This document shows positions 8,011 through 15,089 of a DNA stretch of 64,000 bases, one piece after another (positions within the stretch are counted from its first letter, which is position 1; each line of letters begins with the position of its first letter). A model generated the notes under the pieces. That model was not told where the DNA came from. It worked only from the letters and a program-made list of their open reading frames with translations, and did no database searches. The DNA comes from a virus: the IMG/VR virus record IMGVR_UViG_3300025598_000029, positions 1-64,000 of that record; one strand, given 5' to 3'. Both the position numbers and the translations under genes were made by a program.

Positions 8011-8625
8011 ATGTTTAAAAAAGTACTAACAATTGCTGCAATTATTGCCGCCGCCGTAGCTATCATTGTTAACACTGGTAATAATACAAAAAATGTAGGT
8101 ATTAAGCTGCATCAATACAATGATCTGCCTTATGCACTTTGTGCAGCTAGCGGCACTAAGCCTATCAACCAACATATCATTATTAATGGTGTTAAGTATC
8201 GTTTGGGTCTATCAGAATGCCCAATTATTACTACAGGCGCTTCATTCGCTAACATGGACTTAACTAACGGTAGGCTAACTCCAGATGGAACGTTTGCAAC
8301 AGTATGGTCGTTGTTTGGAGTACCAAGCACTTTTCCTATTAAGCAAACTGATGGTAGTTGGATTAATATGACTCCAGTACACCGTAACTTTAAGAATACA
8401 AAAACTCCTGGTGGCGGAAGTAGCAACCAATGGTCTTTTCCTTGTGTAGTTGAACCTAGAATATTAACTGCAACTGATGGCACTACATTTAGAGTTGCAA
8501 TCTGTAAAGGTCCTATGATGGAGAATGTTAACAACAAGCCTATCAAGTTTGGAACTCGCACTTGGACAGAAGCACCAAAAGGTATACCTAACCCAATCGT
8601 AGCTCAGATCCTTTCGAATTCATAA
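8011..8625 (+). CDS. Exported or membrane-anchored unknown protein
   Basis: A 204-residue protein with a KK-positive start and hydrophobic segment (about 5-22, TIAAIIAAAVAIIV), a signal peptide or N-terminal anchor. The rest is Asn/Thr/Gly-rich with four Cys (in LCAAS, SECP, FPCVV and AICKG contexts), enough for two disulfides, which suits export. No catalytic motif. It could be a surface or superinfection-related protein, but nothing in the sequence decides that. Preceded directly by tRNA-Asp. Confidence 0.65.
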   Translation: MFKKVLTIAAIIAAAVAIIVNTGNNTKNVGIKLHQYNDLPYALCAASGTKPINQHIIINGVKYRLGLSECPIITTGASFANMDLTNGRLTPDGTFATVWSLFGVPSTFPIKQTDGSWINMTPVHRNFKNTKTPGGGSSNQWSFPCVVEPRILTATDGTTFRVAICKGPMMENVNNKPIKFGTRTWTEAPKGIPNPIVAQILSNS

Positions 8626-8652
8626 CTTCATCTAAGTAGTTAATAAGAGACA

Positions 8653-9537
8653 ATGATGGAACAAAAATTAGATACAACTAATGTTCTACCATTAAAAATT
8701 GTACATAGCCTTACAAATATAAACTATGATGATGCATCATTATACAGTGATTTGCCTAAATCAAAATTTATTAGTTTTGAACACTTTGAAGAATTTGAAG
8801 AATTGGAAACAATTAAACAATTGGGAACGATCCAACCTTTGCCTTCAACACCTTTAAAAAAAGAAGAGTTAAATTCTTATAATTATAGATCAGAAGAGTT
8901 TATTAGTGATCATAACGGTAAACATGTATTGTTTGTAGGTGATTCTAATACATGGGGTACTGGTTTGCTATATGAAGAACAATGGTCAAGAAAACTATAT
9001 AAATTAATTGCAAACAATGAAAAAGTATCAGGTTATTTTAATATAGCATGTGTTGCTTCATCCATGCTGCATTCGATAGTAACATCATTTAAATATTTTA
9101 AACAGTTTGGCAATCCTGATTATATATTTTTAAATATTGCTAAATTAAATGCATCATATGCTTATGATGAAAAAATAGGTAAGGTTATAGATGCTTGGTA
9201 TGGTAGCCACCCAGTTATGGATCTATTGGCATACCAATATTATTTTATGTTAAACCAATATTGTGAAAGTAACAATATAAAATTATTGTCATTTACAGGG
9301 TACAATGTAGAATCGGCAATGAAGAGAGCATTATCTGATTCCAGGATTGATCAATTTAAAACATTCTATAATTTTGATGAAGATGAAATAGAGAGTTTTA
9401 TCAAAGAATATAAAGACAATAACAAAAATTTAGAAGAAGCCAAATATTTTGATAAAGCAAGAGATGGAGATCATGATGGTATTGCTTATCAAGCATATTG
9501 GGCAGAATTCATGTATAAAAAATATTTAGAATTATGA
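8653..9537 (+). CDS. SGNH/GDSL-type hydrolase
   Basis: A 294-residue protein whose first 85 residues are a charged lead with no clear fold. From 91 on, VLFVGDSNTWGTG gives block I with nucleophile S98. PDYIFLNIAKLNAS is where the G-x-N-D block normally sits, here degenerate. D271-G-D-H274 is the D-x-x-H block V. Members remove acyl groups from carbohydrates or lipids, so de-acetylation of a surface glycan is a reasonable guess. Codons are very AT-rich compared with the head genes, as in the rest of this cassette. The first ATG is taken; a second ATG follows immediately. Confidence 0.72.
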   Translation: MMEQKLDTTNVLPLKIVHSLTNINYDDASLYSDLPKSKFISFEHFEEFEELETIKQLGTIQPLPSTPLKKEELNSYNYRSEEFISDHNGKHVLFVGDSNTWGTGLLYEEQWSRKLYKLIANNEKVSGYFNIACVASSMLHSIVTSFKYFKQFGNPDYIFLNIAKLNASYAYDEKIGKVIDAWYGSHPVMDLLAYQYYFMLNQYCESNNIKLLSFTGYNVESAMKRALSDSRIDQFKTFYNFDEDEIESFIKEYKDNNKNLEEAKYFDKARDGDHDGIAYQAYWAEFMYKKYLEL

Positions 9538-9543
9538 TTACAT

Positions 9544-9615
9544 TCCCTGGTAGCTCAACGGCAGAGCAAGCGACTGTTAATCGCTAGGTTATAGGTTCGA
9601 ATCCTATCTGGGGAG
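9544..9615 (+). tRNA. tRNA-Asn (GTT)
   Basis: Acceptor TCCCTGG (9544-9550) pairs with CTGGGGA (9608-9614, with two G-T wobbles). Discriminator G9615 is followed by CTT, so CCA is not encoded. The anticodon stem AGCGA/TCGCT encloses loop CTGTTAA with anticodon GTT. The T-arm contains AGGTTCGAATCCT. It starts six bases after the SGNH gene's stop and ends three bases before the next ATG. Confidence 0.95.
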
Positions 9616-9618
9616 CTT

Positions 9619-10179
9619 ATGAAATTAATAGAAATAATAGAAAACAATCCAGGTATTCTTTGGAATAATAACCCGTCATCTGGCACTGATAAGCATGGTG
9701 CTCATGACTACATCAATGGCTTCTATGACAAAGCATTTGAACCATTTAAAGATAAAGAAATAAATTTACTTGAAATAGGTATTCAATACGGGTCTTCACT
9801 GGCTCTTTGGAGGCAATATTTTAGTAAAGCTAATATTTATGGCATTGATGTAGTTGATAATAGACAACAACCATATGTAGATCTTCCTGGCATTAATTAT
9901 ATTTTTGATAATGCTTATTCTGAATTAAATTTGCCAAACTTTGATATTGTCATCGATGATGGTCCACATACATTAGAAAGCATGCTTGATTGCATACGTA
10001 TTTACTTGCCAAAAGTAAATGAAGGTGGTATCTTTGTCATTGAAGACGTGCAAGATGTGTCTTGGTTCACTAATTTGACGAATGCTGTTCCTGAAGAATA
10101 TAAGGATAGGATTGAATACTTAGATCTTAGAGCAACCTACAATAGGTACGATGATCTGATGTTCATAATCAAAAAATGA
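9619..10179 (+). CDS. Class I SAM-dependent methyltransferase, macrocin-type
   Basis: A 186-residue protein. Residues 50-60 (LLEIGIQYGSS) form the SAM-binding loop, GIDVVDN the acidic end of strand 2, and FDIVIDDGPHT the catalytic or metal-binding Asp pair seen in TylF/MycE-like sugar O-methyltransferases. Such enzymes methylate sugars on natural products or surface glycans. The only SD-like sequence (GGGGAG, 9610-9615) lies in the 3' acceptor strand of tRNA-Asn, which is unusual. The ATGA overlap with the next gene suggests coupling to the dioxygenase. Confidence 0.78.
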   Translation: MKLIEIIENNPGILWNNNPSSGTDKHGAHDYINGFYDKAFEPFKDKEINLLEIGIQYGSSLALWRQYFSKANIYGIDVVDNRQQPYVDLPGINYIFDNAYSELNLPNFDIVIDDGPHTLESMLDCIRIYLPKVNEGGIFVIEDVQDVSWFTNLTNAVPEEYKDRIEYLDLRATYNRYDDLMFIIKK

Positions 10180-10979
10180 CTTTATACGAAAAATATGTAA
10201 GCCAAATCGTAAATAGGCTTAGTAAATTTAATCATGACTACGATTGGGATAAAAACCCATTTGGTCATATTGTTGTCAACAATTTTTTACAAGAAAATGA
10301 AGCCAATGCTTTGTATGAGGAAGTACTAAAGGCTCAAGAAGATGAAACAAACTGGAATCAATACAACAATCCACTTGAAAAGAAGTTTTCTCTTAGTCGT
10401 TGGGACCAGTTACCTAAGAATGTTTATACTTTCCTTCTAGCTTTAGCTGACACAAAAGTTGTCAAGATGATTGAAGATATAACTGGTGTTTATGAACTTG
10501 TTCCCGATACTGGCTTGCATGGTGGTGGCATTCACATGCACCGTAATGGTGGTAAACTTAATCTTCACCAAGACTACAGCATTCATCCTAAACTTGGATT
10601 ACAAAGAAGATTAAATGTTATCTTTTATTTAGGTAAAGAATGGGACCCAATGTGGGGTGGTGGCCTTGAGTTCCATGAGCATAATCCAGAAACTAATAGA
10701 CCTAAACATCTTGCAAAAGTAGTTGATTACACATGGAACCGTATGGTGTTGTTTGATACAATTGAAAGTTGGCATGGTTTCCCCAATCCAATTACTCCAC
10801 CAGATGATAAATATCGTTTATCACTAGCATTCTATTACACTTCTGAACCATTGGAAGATCACTCTAATAAGCAAGCTGTTCTGTACGCGCCTAGCGATGA
10901 ACAAATTGGTGATCCAGAAATTGAAAAGCTTATTGAATTACGTTCAAACCCAGATACTGCTAAAAGGTTATATAAATAA
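10176..10979 (+). CDS. 2OG-Fe(II) oxygenase (prolyl-4-hydroxylase type)
   Basis: A 267-residue protein with a double-stranded beta-helix signature. LNLHQDYS provides H131-x-D133, ESWHGFPNP provides H200, and KYRLSLAFYY provides R214 for 2-oxoglutarate; the spacing is typical. WGGGLEFHEH gives the usual Gly-rich turn. The family hydroxylates peptide prolines, sugars or small molecules. Here it sits between two SAM methyltransferases and a GT-A-like gene, so a glycan or tail-peptide substrate is plausible. The C-terminal 45 residues are a charged helical extension. Confidence 0.85.
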   Translation: MTLYEKYVSQIVNRLSKFNHDYDWDKNPFGHIVVNNFLQENEANALYEEVLKAQEDETNWNQYNNPLEKKFSLSRWDQLPKNVYTFLLALADTKVVKMIEDITGVYELVPDTGLHGGGIHMHRNGGKLNLHQDYSIHPKLGLQRRLNVIFYLGKEWDPMWGGGLEFHEHNPETNRPKHLAKVVDYTWNRMVLFDTIESWHGFPNPITPPDDKYRLSLAFYYTSEPLEDHSNKQAVLYAPSDEQIGDPEIEKLIELRSNPDTAKRLYK

Positions 10980-11677
10980 TGAAATTTCACGTTTTCTATA
11001 CAGATAATATGCCTCATGATCAATGGGGGTATAAAATGATCAATGACCAAAAGTCAGTATTTGATCACTTTGGTTTAGAGATCGAATACATAGTGAAACC
11101 TTACGTTAATTTTACTCAAGCTGGAGATGACCATGGCAAAATGGTCACTGATGTTATTAAAGACTCAGAAGGCGTTATCTGTTTTATGGATCTCGATTGT
11201 TTACCTCATGACATAGAAAAGTTGCAAGAAATCTATAACTGGGTAGAAGAAAATAAAAGTTTTGCGGGTAATGCTCAAAATATCTCACATATACCAGAGA
11301 TCAAAGATATTATCTTTGCTGCACCAAGTACTTTGATGGTACATAAAGATGCATGGGTAAAGCTTGGTAGTCCAGATATGGCTCAACAACATCGATCATC
11401 AGATGGTGCTGTATGTGTTGATGTAGCACAACAATTAACTTTGAATGCAATTGAACAAGGATTCGATCATAAGATTCTTCACCCAGAAGGTTGCGATATG
11501 CCACAGTGGTATACCGATATAAATGGTAAAATTTTTACTCTTGGCATTGGTACGGCTTACCCAGCATCTTGGCATTATTTCCAAGGATCTATAAATCTAT
11601 CGCAAAGCGATTTGTGGGATCAAAGAGTTAGTGGTATTCTAAATAATGAAAAGCTAATTCCAGCAGTAGAATTCTAA
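10979..11677 (+). CDS. Glycosyltransferase-A-like protein
   Basis: A 232-residue protein with VICFMDLDCLPHD near residues 60-72, a D-x-D metal and nucleotide-sugar site in a GT-A-like context (hydrophobic strand then DLDC). AAPSTLMVHKDAWVKLG and HPEGCDMPQWY resemble the acceptor side of GT-A folds. The identification is by fold logic rather than a confident family match. The start overlaps the previous stop. It is grouped with methyltransferases and an oxygenase, which supports sugar work. Confidence 0.5.
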   Translation: MKFHVFYTDNMPHDQWGYKMINDQKSVFDHFGLEIEYIVKPYVNFTQAGDDHGKMVTDVIKDSEGVICFMDLDCLPHDIEKLQEIYNWVEENKSFAGNAQNISHIPEIKDIIFAAPSTLMVHKDAWVKLGSPDMAQQHRSSDGAVCVDVAQQLTLNAIEQGFDHKILHPEGCDMPQWYTDINGKIFTLGIGTAYPASWHYFQGSINLSQSDLWDQRVSGILNNEKLIPAVEF

Positions 11678-11685
11678 GGTAAGTA

Positions 11686-12303
11686 ATGAAAATTGTACAA
11701 TTAGGTGCTAATAGAGGTTCAGATTCTTTATTCAGATACTTAGAAGATCATAAGAGTGAAATAGAGCTTTTAGTTTTAGTAGAACCATTCCAACTGCATT
11801 TAGATATATTAGAAGCATGTTATAAAGATTATGATAGCGCAATTATTGAAAATGTAGCAGTGAGGCCAACTTTTATAAAAAAAGAAGAATTAACTATTTT
11901 TTATTATAAAGAAGATGGACCAGCATACCATGTAGCTTCAATCAACCCTTCACATATTTACAAACATTATGGGAATGTTCAGTTAGATAGCTTTACTATC
12001 CCATCTTTGACTATTGGACAAATATTAGATAAGCATGGTTTAAAAGAACTTGACTGGTTGCTCGTAGATGTTGAGGGGTTGGATGCAGAGCTTATTTTAG
12101 ACTTTGATTGGAATTCTTACCGTATTAAACGTGTTGACGTAGAACACTTGCATCTGGGCAATGATTCATGGAAAGTTATGGAACTCTTTGAGTCTTTGGG
12201 TTATACTAAAATAGAATCAACTAATACTTTTGACTGGGCTTTTGAACTGCCGGGCAATACCATCAAGACTACGGAAGAAGACGGCCACACAGCACAAAGA
12301 TAA
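11686..12303 (+). CDS. FkbM-family methyltransferase
   Basis: A 205-residue protein starting IVQLGANRGSDSL (SAM loop at about 5-12), then VLVEPF (acidic end of strand 2), then TIGQILDKHGLKELDWLLVDVEGLD, the distinctive FkbM C-terminal block. FkbM enzymes O-methylate hydroxyls in polyketides and surface glycans. SD AAGGTAAGT precedes the ATG. It closes the AT-rich cassette, immediately before a tRNA pair. Confidence 0.82.
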   Translation: MKIVQLGANRGSDSLFRYLEDHKSEIELLVLVEPFQLHLDILEACYKDYDSAIIENVAVRPTFIKKEELTIFYYKEDGPAYHVASINPSHIYKHYGNVQLDSFTIPSLTIGQILDKHGLKELDWLLVDVEGLDAELILDFDWNSYRIKRVDVEHLHLGNDSWKVMELFESLGYTKIESTNTFDWAFELPGNTIKTTEEDGHTAQR

Positions 12304-12308
12304 TCCAA

Positions 12309-12382
12309 TGAGGGATGGTGTAATGGCAACACACGGGCCTTTGAAGCCCTTGTTCTAGGTTCGAGTCCTAGTCCCTCAGCCA
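12309..12382 (+). tRNA. tRNA-Gln (TTG)
   Basis: Acceptor TGAGGGA (12309-12315) pairs with TCCCTCA (12372-12378), then G and encoded CCA. The loop CTTTGAA between GGGC and GCCC gives anticodon TTG; the fifth stem pair is a C-T mismatch. The T-arm is CTAGGTTCGAGTCCTAG. Confidence 0.92.
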
Positions 12383-12383
12383 A

Positions 12384-12459
12384 AGGACTGTAGCTCAGTG
12401 GTAAGAGCAGGGGACTCATAATCCCTCGGTCGTGGGTTCGATCCCCACCGGTCCTACCA
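12384..12459 (+). tRNA. tRNA-Met (CAT)
   Basis: Acceptor AGGACTG (12384-12390) pairs with CGGTCCT (12449-12455), then A and encoded CCA. The anticodon stem GGGGA/TCCCT encloses CTCATAA, anticodon CAT. It begins one base after the CCA of tRNA-Gln, so the two are surely cut from one transcript. A CAT anticodon may also belong to a tRNA-Ile2 that needs lysidine; the sequence alone does not exclude it. Confidence 0.93.
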
Positions 12460-12498
12460 TTTAAAAGTACCAATAAAACACAATAGGTAGTGTCCAGC

Positions 12499-12512
12499 GT
12501 TCCTAAGGGAAC
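12499..12512 (+). promoter_or_regulatory. Short hairpin in the leader after the tRNA pair
   Basis: GTTCC and GGAAC enclose TAAG in the 72-base stretch between tRNA-Met and the next gene, just before the SD AAGGAG. It may be a tRNA-transcript processing signal or a 5' stabilising hairpin. No T-run follows. Confidence 0.3.
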
Positions 12513-12531
12513 ATAACCAAGGAGTAACACG

Positions 12532-13071
12532 ATGACCTCGATGTTCGACTACGATGATTCAATTAACCTAGCATTTGATGCTAAAATTGCCGGTAAGAGC
12601 CTCGTTGCTGCTAAGCACGAACTGCTCACCAAAACTGGTGATTTTCTATTCCTCGCTCACTCAGATCGTGAGCTTGCTCAGCGTATGCAAATGATAGAAG
12701 AAGACATTGAGAAGGTAGCTTATCGCAAACTATCAAGCATTAGTGATTCCAAGGCCAAACTAGTACGTGCTATTTTTGACGAATGGGAACTTCGTCACGC
12801 TAGCTGTGATATGTGCAAAGTTGCACATGAAGAAGATAAATGTGTAGAGTGCAATCGCAAACTAAAAACAGGCACTGCTATCACAGGTGGAGGGCTTAAC
12901 CACTGTCGTGATTGTTATGTAAAAATGACTGATAATCATGAAATCCCAAAACACTGGGGCCAAATTGAAGCTTCTAAGGGTGACCAAAAGAATTGTGCAG
13001 AATGTGGTAAGCCTGCTACCCACAAGGATGTTCGCGGTTATTTGGAACTTTGCGACAATTGCGCTAAGTAA
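12532..13071 (+). CDS. Unknown protein with two zinc ribbons
   Basis: A 179-residue protein with a helical N-terminal half (about 1-88, charged). A Cys cluster CDMC...CVEC...CRDC at about 93-128 is followed by a second ribbon C-A-E-C...C-D-N-C at about 153-177. SD CAAGGAGTAACACG gives a firm start. It resembles small zinc-finger proteins of phages but no specific family is recognised. It opens the block of large Cys-rich genes that follows. Confidence 0.72.
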   Translation: MTSMFDYDDSINLAFDAKIAGKSLVAAKHELLTKTGDFLFLAHSDRELAQRMQMIEEDIEKVAYRKLSSISDSKAKLVRAIFDEWELRHASCDMCKVAHEEDKCVECNRKLKTGTAITGGGLNHCRDCYVKMTDNHEIPKHWGQIEASKGDQKNCAECGKPATHKDVRGYLELCDNCAK

Positions 13072-13093
13072 TATTAATCTAAATTAGGTTAAT

Positions 13094-14434
13094 ATGGCTT
13101 ACAATTCTAAAAATAGTGATGCTTTTATTATAAAGCTTGCTGAGTCAGAAGAAGTATCCAACCCTGATGTTATCTCGCAAGATGATATTGACACGGTATT
13201 CTCTGGCCTTGTAGACACGCCCCTACCCGAATTGCTTAAAGGTTTAATTGAAAAAGGTCATAAATCACCTAATAGTTTTCCCATTAAGATCAAAAAAGAA
13301 AAAAACGAGCATCTAGCTAATAAGTTTAATTCTAGTAAGATAGCTAGTGAATCTACTTTTGATGAAGAAGATTGGGAGCAGATGCACCCTGATTGGGCTA
13401 ACGAGTTTAGTCCAGGTGAAGAGTCAAGCCACGAAATTGTATCATTCGGTGGTGAAGATATTGAAGGTGGACCAAGGGTAGAAACTAGTGGTGCTTCAGA
13501 AGAAGACGAAACAGAAGAATACGAAACAAAGAATAGAAACCAGATTGATTGCCCTAATTGTTATGGCGTTTCAAAGCATAACAAAGATAAATTTGCTATT
13601 TATACTGAACCACATTGTAAGGGATGCCCAACTAAGAATTGTGGAAGCGATCAAAATAACGTATCACCACACTGTGCTGGTTGTGAACTTCTTAATCATG
13701 GTTGTAAGGGTCGTGACAGAGCATATTATGAAGGCGATAAAGACGCTGAATGTCCTGTATGCCACAACGAAGGAACTATTACTAAAAGAGATAAGCACTG
13801 CTTAACTTGTGACGATAAGAAATGTAAAGGCCCAGACCCACTGGCAAAAGGACATGGCCATTGCTATGGTTGCAAAGACCAAAAAGCACCAAATGATTAT
13901 CACTTGCCTGAGGCACCTTATTCAGAAATATTTAACCCAGGTCAACACACAGTTCCTGAAGATGATGAATTTGATGATTTTGAAAGACATGAAGAAGACG
14001 AAGACATGTCATCTGGCTTTGGTGGCGAAGGTGCTCCTGTAAGAAAAAGAGACCTAAGTAGTGCTGTTGTAGAAAAACCACGTTATGAGAAGCAAGAAGA
14101 ATCTAGCCGACTTGATTCACCTGTTTCTTTATCAAAATCAATGAGAATTAATGAAATTGCTCCTAAAGAACAAGATGCTCCTAAAGAAGATAGATACGAA
14201 GTAACTGAAAAGAACCAACCAGTACCAGTTCTCAAAGCAGAAAAGCATAATCCATGGTGTAAGTGTGGAGGCTCAGGTATTGTTTCTAACCCGGAAGAAA
14301 TCGCAAAAATTAACGTTAGCGATGAATTTAAAAATGGTATTGCTAATATTAAGAACACTGCAAAAAACGACGAAGAGGCATCGAACAGGAAACAGCAGTT
14401 TATCCTCGATCAATATAAGTGTAAGGAAATGTAA
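13094..14434 (+). CDS. Cys-rich zinc-knuckle protein
   Basis: A 446-residue, acidic protein. Residues 153-270 hold a dense array of Cys pairs (CPNC, CKGC, CAGC, CPVC, CLTC, CYGC and others) with intervening His. A lone CKCGGSG sits near 390. The C-terminal region 290-380 is charged and probably disordered. The N-terminus has IIKLAESEEV and SSKIASEST motifs like those of neighbouring proteins. Several binuclear or sequential zinc sites are likely; nucleic acid or protein binding is equally possible. The stop overlaps the next ATG. Confidence 0.7.
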   Translation: MAYNSKNSDAFIIKLAESEEVSNPDVISQDDIDTVFSGLVDTPLPELLKGLIEKGHKSPNSFPIKIKKEKNEHLANKFNSSKIASESTFDEEDWEQMHPDWANEFSPGEESSHEIVSFGGEDIEGGPRVETSGASEEDETEEYETKNRNQIDCPNCYGVSKHNKDKFAIYTEPHCKGCPTKNCGSDQNNVSPHCAGCELLNHGCKGRDRAYYEGDKDAECPVCHNEGTITKRDKHCLTCDDKKCKGPDPLAKGHGHCYGCKDQKAPNDYHLPEAPYSEIFNPGQHTVPEDDEFDDFERHEEDEDMSSGFGGEGAPVRKRDLSSAVVEKPRYEKQEESSRLDSPVSLSKSMRINEIAPKEQDAPKEDRYEVTEKNQPVPVLKAEKHNPWCKCGGSGIVSNPEEIAKINVSDEFKNGIANIKNTAKNDEEASNRKQQFILDQYKCKEM

Positions 14435-15087
14435 TGCCTAGATTTCAACACACATCACGACAAGATCCTAGACAACCGCATGTTGGTATATGCCAAGTTC
14501 AACATGATAAAAATAAGTACGATGAAGAAGGTTTTAAAACCATCTACAACAAAACAAAAGAACAAATGGGTAATTGCGATGCACAAGATAGAAATTACCA
14601 AGACGATGGTTACGAGAGTGACCCAGAAGAAACATTGCAGGCTAAATTTACTAGAACTAATTTGCCGAATGCTATTACAGTGATTACTGAAGCTGGTGAA
14701 AAATACACACCATCTTGTGCCGCGCACGCATCTCATTTTAGAGATACTCAACTAAGAAACATTGCTGATCTTCAAAACATTCGACCAGATCTAAACGAAG
14801 GTGAGTCCAATGAAGCACGTTGGCACTTTTCAGAGCGTTCCAAGAAGTTCTTAAGCAGAGCCAACCAGAATTGGAATAGTTTAGTTAAACTAAGAAGAAT
14901 TAATAACTTTAATAGTGGTACTGAGAACGTTGGGCCTACACCACAGGTTATACAACCTAAAAATACAGAAAAAAGTTCAATTTCTTTACCTGCGAATGAA
15001 ACTCCAGTAGCTTTACCAGTGGACTTGAAAGGTATGCTTAAATCACCTGACAAGTACAATGGTTGGTTAGACGACATAGAAGACTAG
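14434..15087 (+). CDS. Unknown basic protein of the Cys-rich block
   Basis: A 217-residue, Asn/Gln-rich protein with only three Cys. The middle has TNLPNAITVITEAGEKYTPSCAAH, which looks like a small beta unit followed by a helical basic stretch (RWHFSERSKKFLSRANQNW). The C-terminus is Pro-rich then acidic. The start overlaps the previous stop, so it is expressed with the zinc-knuckle genes. Function unknown. Confidence 0.65.
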   Translation: MPRFQHTSRQDPRQPHVGICQVQHDKNKYDEEGFKTIYNKTKEQMGNCDAQDRNYQDDGYESDPEETLQAKFTRTNLPNAITVITEAGEKYTPSCAAHASHFRDTQLRNIADLQNIRPDLNEGESNEARWHFSERSKKFLSRANQNWNSLVKLRRINNFNSGTENVGPTPQVIQPKNTEKSSISLPANETPVALPVDLKGMLKSPDKYNGWLDDIED

Positions 15088-15089
15088 TT

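Noticed and set aside
12201-12530. Antisense open frame of 109 codons over the tRNA pair
   Set aside because: It runs through two well-formed tRNA genes, so it cannot be a real gene there.
15063-15089. TTG start of the 826-residue protein 27 bases upstream
   Set aside because: It lies within the preceding gene and lacks an SD; the ATG at 15090 is better.
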